Origin: Malacoplasma sp. | GTDB taxonomy: Bacteria; Bacillota_I; Bacilli_A; Mycoplasmatales; Mycoplasmoidaceae | DNA length: 64,000 nt | Direction: 5' to 3' | NCBI GenBank assembly: GCA_021444005.1 | Contig: JABUSB010000001.1 | Coordinates: forward strand, 169,893 to 233,892 | Shown here: one piece after another, positions 40,776 through 51,746 of the stretch | Layout of the letters: each line of letters starts with the position of its first letter | Position numbering within the stretch: the stretch's first letter is position 1 | Position numbers and translations under genes: made by a program | The notes under the pieces: model-generated | What the model was told of the DNA's origin: nothing | Seen by the model: the letters and a program-made list of their open reading frames with translations, nothing else | Database searches by the model: none

Positions 40776-43508
40776 TTAACTTTGAGTACCAAATGTGTAT
40801 CAAACATAAGCGTTTGCACTTTCAGTTTTTGGTACTGCATAATAACTTGATTCATAATTTCCAGTATTTACATACGGGAAGAAATAATTGTTTGAAGTTA
40901 TTTGACTAGTACTTGGTGCCACTACAATTGTGTAGGTATATAAACCAGAAGAGGGATCACTTGGTTTTAATGTATAAAAGATTTGTCCCAATTGTGTTGC
41001 CCCTGCAGGATTTGCTTGAATTAATTCAACAAAATCTGGGGTAATGTGATTCGTATCTGTAGAATCGACAATGGTTTGAATATCAATATTAGTAGTTTTG
41101 TCTGTAAACCGGTTGATAGCAAAATCAGCTAAATAACTATTTATTGTATTTACACCTAGTGAATCTAAAAATCCTTTTGCTTTAATTAAGTGACCATCAG
41201 CACTAGGGTGTAGTTTGTCCCCTGCAAACATTAGTTTGTCACCATACATTCAGCTATATTCTGTAATTAGAGTATTTAGCTTTGTATATGCTTTATCATT
41301 ATAGATTACATAACCACTATAAGTTGTGTCTTGTGCAATTTCTTGTAATGCTTTATTTGCATTGGTAACATTTGCACCCTTACCTGTGTTACCAGTAGGT
41401 CCAATTGCAGATAATACGATTGTTACATTTGGGTTTGCTTGTTTAGCAGCATTAATTAACTTGATAATGTTTTGTCCATACTTTGAAGATTTTCCAGCAT
41501 TTGTGCTAGTATCGGTTGCATTATCATTAATCCCTAAGTTGATCGACAACACATCAAATTTATATTTGCTAATTCGAGCTTGAATTAAATGTGAATCGAT
41601 TGCACGGCTGCTCATATCACTACTCATTGCAACATTGATAAAAGTGTCATCAGCTCGTCCTCAATCTTGCTTCACACTTTTTTCAGTAACTTTTGCAATT
41701 TCATCAAACCCAATTGTGTGGGCTGCACAGTGATCCACACTATCACCTAAAAAACCTCATTTTAAAGGTTTGGATTTATCTTCAAACTTTTTGATAAAAG
41801 CTTGTTGCGCAGTTGATAAACTGCTTTCAGATAATGTGTAAGCTGTAGTTGTACTACTTAATTGTGTAGTTTGATTCAAGTCGGAAACGATTTTGTTATA
41901 CGGATTCTGATTTGTATCAAACACAGTAAGGGCAAATTTGTTAGTAAACTTTTGACCAGTTATAGGACTTAGTGCATTGCTATCATAATAGTTAAAGCTT
42001 CTTAATCCGGTGATGTCAAAGCTATTTGTACTATCTAGTGTTGCATCCCCATTAATGATGACACCAGAATCTAAAAACTCTAATTGAAAACTTACTTGGT
42101 TACTATTAGTTAAATTAGCATCTTTTAGATTAGTTTGTTTTTCATTATTAGGTGTTGTGCTATCTTTTGGAATTGTGACACTAATCTTTTTAGTGTCATT
42201 AACATCAGATGTAATTGTAGCTGTAATGTCTTTATTGTTTTTAATTCCAGTATATGACCAATCAAATGGTTTAGTTGTGAAATCACGATATCCGATTGAG
42301 TTGTTAATATCAAAATCTAACCATTGGGTTGTTCAATTCAGCTTTGGTCCAAACAATGTTCCTTTCATACTTGCAGAATCAACAAACTTATAGTTGGAAG
42401 CATCGGTTGAATTACCTTTTCAATTTGGACCAATTGTGGGAATTCCTTGAAACATTAACAACATTGCTAACCAGTTATTACCACTTCTTGATAAATCAAT
42501 CCCATTATCTGAGTAATAAGTGGCTTGTGTAGTGCTGCCATCTAACCCACTAATCCCAGTTTGTGGGTTAACCGGATTTACTACTAAGATTCTTTTAACT
42601 GCATTTGCATCTTTTTTAGCAATTGCGTTAACTACATTATCAACTGCTTTGTTATAAGTTGTAACATTACTGTTGAATGTACTACTGTTAGCATACTTAT
42701 CAGTTACTTTTCAGTGTTTAATAATTTGTACAGTTGCTGTATTGTCTCTTTGCGCTAAACCTTTTTCCACAAAAGATTGCAAGTCTTTTTCATATTGACT
42801 TAATGCAGATTCGCCTTTATCAATATCTTCTCTACCAACGATATAGATAATGTTTTGTGGGTCAAACTGATTAACCTTAGTATCATAATTTGTTACTAAG
42901 TCGTTTATTGTTTGACCACTTTTTGCGGTTGAGAAACAAAATCTTGATAGTGAGCTTAAAAAACCAGCAAGGTTACTATTAACTGCACCAGTAACTTTTG
43001 ATGCAATTGTGTAGTTTCATCTGACGTTTTGTTCAAACAAACCAATAAAGTTATTGTTTGTATTTAAGATTGAGAAATCTGATACTACATCTTCTCCGCC
43101 AGTGAATAGAAATGTATCTTCTAGTTGGCTTTGTACTTTCTTTTGTACAGTTTGATCAGAAGAACTGTAGTCAGATTGATTTGCAAAGTTTAAGTATGCA
43201 ATATCACTAACATCATTTCCTGTAGTTGCAGGAAGCGATGAGTCAGTATTAAAAAACTGACTTGAGTGATTTTGCATTGTGATTGCAGGATATATATCAC
43301 TTAGTTGTGAATTACCAGCTGTGCTTCCACTGTTACCTTCATCAACCGGATTAGTAGGTTGCGAAGCAGGTGTTTGAGTAGTTGTGGTTGTTGAATTCTT
43401 GCTATTATTTTGATTAGTAACAACCGAGACCGCAACTGATGGAATAGCAATCGCAGCTATAATTCCAGCAGTGATTACACCAGCAAATAATAGCACCTTC
43501 TTTTTCAT
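40776..43508 (-). CDS. Surface-anchored SGNH/GDSL hydrolase
   Basis: 910 residues. An N-terminal anchor (KKKVLLFAGVITAGIIAAIA...) and Ser/Thr/Gln linker lead to about 500 residues I do not recognise. The C-terminal third is an SGNH esterase domain: block I FLGDSVD with nucleophile Ser590, a Gly-bearing block II region, block III LGIND, and block V DKLHPSADGH with Asp764 and His767, so all catalytic residues are present. Such enzymes remove acyl or acetyl groups from lipids, glycans or other esters; this one acts outside the cell because of the anchor. It is first in the minus-strand operon with the two paralogous surface proteins. The 500-residue middle part may bind substrate. Substrate is unknown. 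Confidence 0.8.
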
Positions 43509-43961
43509 AAGAGGTTCCTTTCTTCACATTAAAGAATGTGATTTAAACGTTTCTTATCTCTCTTTTAGACACAAATTTTATATGTGTCTACAACTACATA
43601 ATAATACAAATTACCGTTTATTATTATTATGCAAATGTACCTATAAAACCCCTTATTTTCAGGGGTAAAAAAACCGTAAAAAGGAGTCAAAATCTTCATA
43701 AATTTGTGAAGAAATTGAACTAATTTACAAGGTTTTTGCACGGTTTTTAACTGTGTTTAAATTTGCTTTTGGATTCGGTTTATGAACCAAAGTTGCTATA
43801 TTGTTTATTGAGAAATCCCTTTAAAAAACAATTTTGGTTTTTCTTTCAACAAGTGGGATTTGTTTTAAATGAATTGCTAGCTAAAAAGATTTTTCAAGCA
43901 TTAATTTAATTTATTTTATAATTGCTTTATTTAAGAGAATATTAATTATTTGGGTTAACTT
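43509..43961. promoter_or_regulatory. Divergent control region between surface operon and pepC operon
   Basis: 453 bases, no gene seen. On the pepC side TATAAT lies at 43917-43922, 40 bases before the ATG. On the surface-operon side, a perfect inverted repeat TAGACACA (43566-43573) / TGTGTCTA (43583-43590) brackets a minus-strand TATAAA. Other features are an ATAATAAT/ATTATTAT hairpin near 43601-43628 and CCCC/GGGG at 43650-43665. Confidence 0.5.
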
Positions 43962-45497
43962 ATGAAAAATAAAACTCCACTAAACCTCCAACAATTAAGA
44001 GAATATGGAAAAGAATTAGAGCAACAAAACGCTTTTAAAGTTTCACAAAATGCACTGTGAAAAAACAATTTGTATCAAGTTTGTCAAGATTACACAATTG
44101 CTAAAAAATTTAATACCGAATTTTCAAACGATATTAAAGTTAGCAGTTCAAAAATTACAAGTCAGCAAAGTAGTGGGAGATGCTGAATTTTTGCGACTCT
44201 GAATATGATTCGTGACAAATTCATCACCCATTACAATCTTGAAAATTTTGAGTTCTCCCAAGCTTACCTTCACTTTTGGGATAAATTTGAAAAAGCGAAT
44301 GTTTTTTTAAACCAGATGATTGAATTAAAAAATACAAGCATTTCTGATTGGAAACTTTTTCTATTACTAAACACCCCAATGCAAGAAGGTGGTTTTTTTG
44401 ATTGATCCAAAAACTTAATTAAAAAATATGGACTAATGCCCAAAACAGAGATGGAAGATAGTTTTTCAAGTTCAAATACATTAGGTGTTAATAAACTAAT
44501 TGGGATTAAGTTAAAACAAGCTTTAGTTGAGTTTAAGAATACGGAAGATGAATTAAAGCTAAATGAAATTAAAGAAAAGTATTTATTTGCAATTTATCAA
44601 ATATTGTTAACGTGTTATGGTTATTTTCCAAAACGCTTTGATGTTTGTTTAAAATCAAAGAAGAACAAAACAATTCGGTTTGAAAATATAACACCACTTG
44701 AATTTTTAGAAAAAACTAATTTTTTTATTGATAACTATCTAACAATGGTTCACACCCCTTATAGAAAAATAAAACCATTCCAAAGATATGAGTTGGAATA
44801 CACTAGTGCCATTTATGAAGATGGTAATTTAATTGTTAATACAGTCGATAAAACTGTTTTTAAGCTGTTAGCAATTGCAATGATTTTAATGAAAAAATCA
44901 GCCTGGTTTGCATGTGACGTAGATCACTTCTATTCTGCTAAAAAAGGCTTATGAGCCAAAGATTTATATAACTTTAAAGATTTTTTTGACCTTGATTTTA
45001 GCCAATCAATTGCAGATCACATTGAATATTGTCACACCTCTTCAAACCACGCAATGCTATTGCAAGGATTAAATTATGATGCAACAAAATGAGAAGAAAT
45101 CAAAACCGAGTTTTTTAAAACCCATCAAGAATTTAATGTTGAAGCATTGTTAGCATTAATCGCATTATTTCCAGTTGATAAATGGAAAGTGGAAAATAGC
45201 TGGGGTGAAAAATCGGGAAATAACGGAATCTTTATAATCGATCACAAATGGTTTGAAGATTATGTTTACGAAGTGATTATTAACAAAAAAACAATTTTGC
45301 GATTTTTAAAAGAAATGCCAATCTTAACTAAAGAAGAATATGCAAAATTTGAAGTGGAAAAAGATACTGATAAAGCAAGCATCTTTTTTGATTTAATTTT
45401 TAAAAAACTATTTGATTCTCAACCAATTAAATTAGAAATGACTCAACCTTTTAATCAGTTTTACCAAAAAGGAGGAAAAGATGGAAAAGACAATTAG
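43962..45497 (+). CDS. pepC: Aminopeptidase C (bleomycin-hydrolase family), copy 1
   Basis: 511 residues, a little above the usual 440-480. Cytoplasmic papain-like cysteine aminopeptidase that trims peptides, normally as a self-compartmentalised hexamer. The catalytic triad is visible: QQSSGRCW (Cys74), SSNHAML (His363) and KVENSWG (Asn412); the oxyanion Gln is in QQSSGRC. The N-terminus has no signal peptide. Family members end with a short C-terminal tail that enters the active site and sets exopeptidase activity; here the tail is unusually long and basic (QFYQKGGKDGKDN). Its 3' end overlaps the next pepC copy by 17 bases, with GGAGGAAAAG of copy 2 inside it. Several TGA are Trp. It supplies amino acids in a host-dependent organism. 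Confidence 0.92.
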
Positions 45498-46986
45498 TAA
45501 CCAATTAATCGAAAAGTTTGACCAAAAAATTGATGCCAAAACAATTAAAAAAAATTCATCAATTTTATTTAATACTCCCATTTTTCAAGCTGCAACCAAT
45601 GTAAACCAAATTCAAAACAATAACTTTAATTTTGCAATTGATTTAATCGGGCTTCCAGCTGAAAATCAAAAGCGAAGTGGAAGATGTTGATTGTTTGCGG
45701 CAATGAATTTTATTCGTGAAAAAATTGCTAAAAAACTAAATTTAGAAAACTTTAAATTATCTACCTCTTATTTAGCTTTTTGAGATAAATTAGAACGAAG
45801 TAATTTTTTCTTAAACGCAATTATTAACAATATTGACAAATCAAGTGAAGACAGACTTGTAAACCATTTTTTAAAGTGTGGAATAGAAGATGGGGGACAA
45901 TGGGATATGGTGGTAAACCTTATTGAAAAATATGGGGTAGTACCATATGAAGTGATGCCAGATTCTTATCACGCAGCAGACACTCAAACTATTAATTACA
46001 TATTAAATTGGAAGCTACGTGATTTTGCAAAAGCATTATTTGATCAAAAATATGAATCATATTGGAGTTTGATTCAAAAAAAAGATGAAATGCTTAAAGA
46101 GATTTACAAAATTCTATCCATCTTTTATGGCAATGTACCAACTCACTTTGATTTTGAATATAGTATTAATTTAGAAAAATATGATTCTGCATATAAAAAT
46201 GCTTATGTAAACCAAAGTAAGAGTTATAAAGTTGAAAGAAATTTAACACCAATTGATTTTTACAATAAATATGCAAACGATAAACATAGAAATATAAAAT
46301 TGAATGATTTTATTAGTATTATTAATGCTCCTCAAGAGTCAAAACCATTTTTTAAACTTTATAGTTTTGACTATTTAAATAACGTAATTGATGGCAAACC
46401 AATTGTGCATTGCAATTTACCCATTAGCTTTTTTAAATATTTGATTTTTGCTCAACTTTTTAATGAAACTGCATCTCCAGTTTGATTTGGTTCTGATGTT
46501 TCTTTATATAATGATAGAAGTGGATTTTGGGATGATAAGTTATTTGCAATTGATTCTTTATTCAACACTAATTTTGATTTTGAAAAAGGTAATTCATTAT
46601 CATACCACATCAGTGCAATGAATCATGCAATGCTAATTCTTGGGGTTAATTTTGATTTTGAAAAAAAAGAGTTTGATTCAATAAGATGAAACAGAAATAG
46701 AGACATTGGGGATTTAACAAAAGACATTAAAGATTTAAATGATTTAGATGTTTTTGTAAAAAATCTAAAAATAAACCGTTGAAAAATTGAAAACAGTTGA
46801 GGAAAAGATATTGGAAATCAAGGTTATTGAATGATGAGTGACTCTTGATTTGATAAATACGTATTCCAAGCAGTTGTGTCTAAAAGAAGTCTAAATAGTT
46901 TATTAAGTAAATTTGGATTACCATTAATTGAAGAACAAGAAACAATTATATTAGATCCTTGAGATCCGATTGGAACGTTAGCATAA
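45481..46986 (+). CDS. pepC: Aminopeptidase C (bleomycin-hydrolase family), copy 2
   Basis: 501 residues, paralog of the gene just upstream. The triad is intact: QKRSGRCW (Cys69), AMNHAML (His382) and KIENSWG (Asn438). Overall similarity runs the full length, but the two differ enough that specificity has probably diverged. The start overlaps copy 1 by 17 bases behind a strong GGAGG site, and the stop TAA is fused with the next start (TAATG), so four genes from 43962 to 48363 are translationally linked. At least nine TGA codons are Trp. Its C-terminal tail ends WDPIGTLA, close to the usual PepC tail length, so this copy looks more canonical than copy 1. Confidence 0.92.
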
Positions 46987-47573
46987 TGAATTTTTATATT
47001 AATTTCTTAGGTAATGATAATTGGTTACAACAAAACATTTCTGAAAGTGAAGAAAATGTTTTTATTAATCCAATTCCTGGTCAATCATTAAATGATTTAT
47101 TGTTACAAAAAATTGATGAATTAAATTTGGAATTTAACCAAATTAATTCGATTAATGTGATTCTAAGTTTGAAGGGATATAAAGAAGAAATTTTGGATAA
47201 CACTACTAATTTTGAAAACTTTAATAAAACTTGAAATTTTGAATTAGTTGCGCAAACAAGACCACTTATTAAGCTTTGTCGTGTCAATAATATCTTTTTT
47301 AACTTCATTTTTATTTACAAATGCAAAGGAAACAATAATGTTGCCAACATTGCATTATTTGTAATCTTAAAAACTTTTGTAATCGGGTTAAATACAGAGC
47401 TTACCCCTTTTAAAACACTTGCTAAATTAATTATTTTAGACCGGGCTAAAAAAGAGAAGCTGAAAAATCTCGATAAAATTGTTTCTAAAAAAAATAAATT
47501 AATAGTTTCTAACTCAATTCTAACTAATCCTTTAAGTTACCGTTTTTTCAAGAAAAGTAGTTATGAGCAATAA
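46986..47573 (+). CDS. Hypothetical protein between pepC and a dehydrogenase
   Basis: 195 residues; not recognised. The start shares one base with the pepC stop (TAATG) and the end overlaps the dehydrogenase start by 11 bases, so it is a real coupled gene. The N-terminal half is polar and acidic; residues about 95-130 are hydrophobic and aromatic (IFFNFIFIYKC, then NIALFVILKTFVIG) and could be one or two membrane or buried segments; the C-terminal third is strongly basic (many Lys). No enzyme motif is visible. One TGA (47232) encodes Trp. Perhaps an accessory of the peptidase pair, but only by position. Confidence 0.7.
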
Positions 47574-48363
47574 AAAGGTAGCCATAATCACAGGTGCTTC
47601 ACAAGGGATTGGGTATGCAATTGGAAAACTGTTAGCACAAAACAATTACATTGTTTATAGCTTGTCGCGCAATAGTAAGCAAGATGAATACATTATTTTT
47701 TTAAAAACTGATATCACTGATTGCGAGCAAGTTAAAAGTGCTTTTAATATTATTTTTCAAAAACATAATCATATTGATTTAGTAATTAATAATAGTGGTT
47801 ATGCAATTGCATCAAGTTATGAAGAATTAGATATTGCAACATACCAAAATTTAATTAAAGTTAATGATTTTGCAGTCTTAAATGTTTGTTTAATTGCCCT
47901 AGAGTTTTTAAAATTATCAAAGGGTAAAATCATTAACATCGGTTCTTTAACATCATATCTTTTTACACCTTTTGGGACATTTTATGCAACCTCGAAACAA
48001 CTTTTAAAAACAATCTCATATGCTTTATATAACAAGTATTTAAAACTAGGGATTTCTATTTGTTGTTTAATTGTTCCTAAAATGAAAACTAAATTTGATG
48101 ATAGCCGAGTTGTTAATTTACCATCCGATTCAGTTTACTCACCATATGTTACCAGATGTGTTAAAAAAGTTGCTAAAAGTGCCCAAAAAGGAATGGATCC
48201 AATTAAGGTTGCAAATCTTGTTTTAAATCTTGATAAGAAACCAACTTTAAAACCACAAAAAATAATTGGTTTAAAAACCAAAATACTTTGCTTTCTAACC
48301 TATTTAATACCAGCAAATATTGTTTGTAAATTATTATTTAAAGTTTTTTGTAAACAAGATTAA
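47563..48363 (+). CDS. Short-chain dehydrogenase/reductase
   Basis: 266 residues, classical SDR size. Cofactor motif TGASQGIGYAIG, NNSG at the end of beta-4, catalytic Ser in INIGSLTSY and YATSK in place of YxxxK, so an active NAD(P)-dependent oxidoreductase is expected. The C-terminal 60 residues are basic with a hydrophobic stretch (KILCFLTYLIPANIVCKLL), which may tether it to the membrane; 3-ketosphinganine- or DltE-like SDRs have such tails. The substrate is unknown. It overlaps the previous gene by 11 bases and ends before a large hairpin. Confidence 0.88.
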   Translation: MSNKKVAIITGASQGIGYAIGKLLAQNNYIVYSLSRNSKQDEYIIFLKTDITDCEQVKSAFNIIFQKHNHIDLVINNSGYAIASSYEELDIATYQNLIKVNDFAVLNVCLIALEFLKLSKGKIINIGSLTSYLFTPFGTFYATSKQLLKTISYALYNKYLKLGISICCLIVPKMKTKFDDSRVVNLPSDSVYSPYVTRCVKKVAKSAQKGMDPIKVANLVLNLDKKPTLKPQKIIGLKTKILCFLTYLIPANIVCKLLFKVFCKQD

Positions 48364-48415
48364 GTTAACTTATTTAAAATATTTAAATAAACATTTGGTT
48401 AACTTAATTTTTATT
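48362..48415 (+). terminator. Two-level hairpin terminator after the dehydrogenase
   Basis: AAGTTAAC (48362-48369) / GTTAACTT (48398-48405) encloses TTATTTAAA/TTTAAATAA, and T-rich sequence follows. It separates the peptidase operon from the ECF genes. Confidence 0.7.
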
Positions 48416-48443
48416 TTATTATTTAGTAGTTAAATAACTTAAT

Positions 48444-49298
48444 ATGGACCACAAAAGTAAACAAAAAACTTTAGATCGCAAAAAAGTCTTTGAAATCCAA
48501 GACATCAGTTTTAGTTATGATTTAAAAAATAATGTTTTAACTGATGTCTCTTTTGATATTTACGAGAATGAATACACTTGTATTATTGGTCATAATGGGA
48601 GTGGGAAATCAACAATCTCTAAAATTTTAGTAGGGCTTTTAAAACCAATTAAAGGGAATATTAAAATTTATGGTGAAAATGTATCATATTTAAATTTTCA
48701 AAACTTACGCAAAAATGTGGGAATTATCTTTCAAAACCCTGATAGCCAGTTTATTGGCTTATCAGCACGGGATGACATTGCATTTGGGTTAGAAAATAAA
48801 AAAATCAATCCAAGTGTAATGGATAATATTATTCACGATGCAAGTGAAATTGTGGGAATTAAAAACCTTTTGGATAAAGATTCGCTTTCATTGTCAGGAG
48901 GTCAAAAACAAAAGGTTGCAATCGCATCTGTATTGGCAATGAACCCCAAAGTTATTATTTTTGATGAATCAACTTCAATGCTAGACCCACGTGGCAAATC
49001 AGAGTTGAAAAGAATAATGCTAGATTTAAAAAACAAAGCATTTAAAACGGTTATCTCAATTACCCACGATATGGATGAAGTTTTAAATGCTGATAAAGTA
49101 ATTGTTTTCAAAAATGGTCAAATTATTCGTATTGGCAAACCAGACGAGATTTTTGTTGATGAAAAGTTTTTATTAAGTTCTGCCCTTGATTTCCCTTTTA
49201 TTTTAAAATTAGCTAAAGCACTTAAAGAAAAAAAAGTGAATGTGAATTTAACAATTGAAAAAGAAAAATTAATTAACGAATTATGCAAAATCAAATAG
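48444..49298 (+). CDS. ecfA1: ECF transporter ATPase subunit 1
   Basis: 284 residues. Walker A GHNGSGKST, Q loop FQNPDSQF, signature LSGGQKQKVAIA and Walker B VIIFDESTSMLD are all intact. This is one half of the heterodimeric ATPase of a group II energy-coupling-factor transporter that powers uptake of vitamins and other micronutrients through exchangeable S components; none of the S components is in this window. The start context is weak, but the ATG gives the normal N-terminus after a short Lys-rich lead. It overlaps ecfA2 by 16 bases. Confidence 0.93.
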   Translation: MDHKSKQKTLDRKKVFEIQDISFSYDLKNNVLTDVSFDIYENEYTCIIGHNGSGKSTISKILVGLLKPIKGNIKIYGENVSYLNFQNLRKNVGIIFQNPDSQFIGLSARDDIAFGLENKKINPSVMDNIIHDASEIVGIKNLLDKDSLSLSGGQKQKVAIASVLAMNPKVIIFDESTSMLDPRGKSELKRIMLDLKNKAFKTVISITHDMDEVLNADKVIVFKNGQIIRIGKPDEIFVDEKFLLSSALDFPFILKLAKALKEKKVNVNLTIEKEKLINELCKIK

Positions 49299-50446
49299 AA
49301 CAAAAAGATAATGTTATTTTAGAAGTCAAAAAACTTACTTGTAAGTTTAATGAGAATCAAGCTAACGAAACGATTGCCGTTAAAAATTTTTCTTTTGAAT
49401 TTGAAAAAAACAAAATCTATTTCATCATTGGTAATTCTGGAAGTGGTAAATCAACATTAGTTACCCATTTTAATGGATTACTTAAATCCAAAAAAGGAAA
49501 TATTAGGGTTGATGATTTTTGAATTTATGGCAAGAAAAGAAAAATCAAAAATTCAAAAAAATTAAGAAGATTAATTAGTATGGTTTTTCAATTTTCAGAA
49601 TACCAATTATTCAAAACAACAATTGAAAAAGACATTAGCTTTGGACCAGTTTCGTTAAAGATCCCCAAAATTAAAGTTAATGAGATTAATGGCAAGCGTT
49701 TATTTGAAGCATTATCTACAATCTATTTTGATGAAATCTTAGCTTTTTTTAACATCACATTTAAAGAAGATAATTTTAGTGACTTCAATTCTTTTTTAAA
49801 TGCAAATGAATTAAGGATTAAATTCAAAATCCAAAACTCTCGTGATTGTGCCAAAGTCAAAATAACTAATAAAAGCAATTTAGTTTGAAAAAAACAAATT
49901 CGCTTCAGTACCATCACCGAATCAGAATATGTCCACCAATTAGCTTTAAAATATCTAACTAAAATGGGGTTAGACGAATCATATTTAGACAGAAGTCCTT
50001 TTGGATTATCTGGGGGTCAAAAAAAACGGGTTGCAATTGCAGGGATTTTAGCAATTGAACCCAAGATTTTAGTATTTGATGAACCAACTGCTGGACTTGA
50101 CCCGCAAGGGGAGCAAGAAATGCTTGATATCATTTTGGAGTGTAAGAAAAACAACCAAACCATAATTGTTATCACCCACTCAATGGATCACGTCTTAGAA
50201 GTTGGTGATTATGTGATTGTAATGGATGAGGGTGAGATAATGATGCACGGGACTCCATACAAAGTTTTTACCAACCCTAATCTATACCTTCACTCGAAAA
50301 TGGAAAAACCAAAGGTAATTGATTTTATTGATTCTTTGGTTGCAAAGAATTCCAAATTTAAACAACTTTATGATTTGCAACCTCGAAATATTGTGGAATT
50401 AACTGACGCAATTCAAAAAATAGTTGCTAAATCAAAAACAAAATAA
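49283..50446 (+). CDS. ecfA2: ECF transporter ATPase subunit 2 with an internal insertion
   Basis: 387 residues against about 280-290. Walker [10 protein letters not shown] is near residue 52, then after the Q loop (FQFSEYQLF) there is an insertion of roughly 90 residues (around residues 130-215, about 49670-49930) before the helical region leading to [13 protein letters not shown] and Walker [13 protein letters not shown]. The inserted segment is polar with beta-type patterning and no known motif. All ATPase motifs remain, so it should work with EcfA1. Similar insertions are known in some mycoplasma CbiO-like proteins. The start lies inside ecfA1. Two TGA are Trp. Confidence 0.92.
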
Positions 50447-50530
50447 TTGTTATATCTTTAAATAAATTGATTATATTTAGTAGTATTACTAATAAAATTA
50501 AGAAAATAAAAAGACAAAGGATTTTAATAA

Positions 50531-51736
50531 ATGAATTTTGGTGGTTATTCTTTTAAAGACAGTATCATTCATCATATGAATCCAGCACTAAAATTTGTAG
50601 TGACTATTTTTATCATTGCAATGATTTTTATTCCTTATGGATTTTTATACCAAGTAGTACTATTGATTTTATGCTTAGGACTATATTTTTTAGCTCGTCT
50701 TCCTTTTAAAAAGCTTTGAAGAATCTTTGTCTCCATTTTAGTGTTAGCACTAATCCTTGCCCTCATTAATTGGGTAACTTATAAACAACCTGGGGTTGTT
50801 TTTGATTTCACAGATTCCAAAACCTTTTTAGGAGGATTACCCTCTTTTTTAAATGACACTAATTCAATTCACATTACAAAAGCAATTACTGATCCCAACA
50901 ATCCTGGACAATACCAATATTTTTTACAAGGTGATATGTATGGGGGGATTGTAGTAAGTAATAGTGCTGGGAATGCAGTTGCATCAAATTTTAATTCTGT
51001 TAATTATATTGGGAATGGTTTTTTTTCATTTGACCCACAACAAGAAACAAGTGCAAATATCATTAACCAAATTAAAGATTATTTATTACAATACTATAAT
51101 AGCAATGGATTAAGTGTTAAATACACTTATGCCTTTTCTAAAACTACTGGAATTTATTATGCATACTTTTGTTTAACACATTGATACACTTATTCTTTAT
51201 ATGCATTGCTATTAATGACTACAGTTTCATTAAAAATCTTTTTAATGATTTTAGTTGTCACTATTTTAACCTCTACCACATCTTCAATTCAATTAACTTG
51301 TGCATTAGAAGATATTTTAAATCCATTAAAGTTTTTTCGATTACCAGTTAATGAATGAAGTATGACAATTGCGCTTGTATTGCGTTTTATTCCTTCACTT
51401 TTAAATGAGTCTAGCCGAATTTTAAATGCGCAAGCATCTCGGGGACTAGATTTTAAAAACGGAACATTTTTTGATAAAATGTTTTCTCTAACTTCCCTTG
51501 TAGTTCCACTTTTCTCAATTGCATTTAAAAAAGCAAGTGAGTTATCAAACGCAATGGAAGCTAGAAATTACAACCCACGCCATAATCGAACAAGATATCG
51601 GGATTATGATGTAAAGATAGTTGATTGGTTCATTTTAGCACTTGTCGCTTTTTTGTTAGGAATCTTAATTGCTTTAGTAACATTGCTATCAGCCAAAATT
51701 TATATCAACTTTGGTTTCTGAAACGCATTTATTTAA
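50531..51736 (+). CDS. ecfT: ECF transporter transmembrane coupling protein with a large loop
   Basis: 401 residues, about 130 more than usual. Three hydrophobic segments (residues 20-40, 42-58, 65-85) are followed by a polar insertion of about 120 residues (roughly 86-205; rich in Asn, Gly, Tyr), then further membrane helices and the two coupling motifs, AQASRGLDF and AMEARNY, which dock onto the ATPases. The insertion lacks signal or enzyme motifs. EcfT links the ATPase pair to S components. TGA at 50718, 51181 and elsewhere are Trp. A short gap of 84 bases separates it from ecfA2, and truA follows after 10 bases. Confidence 0.9.
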
Positions 51737-51746
51737 TTTTTAAATT

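Noticed and set aside
42125..42532. Short ORFs on both strands within the SGNH gene
   Set aside because: They are out of frame with the long SGNH reading frame, which is continuous across this stretch when TGA is read as Trp.
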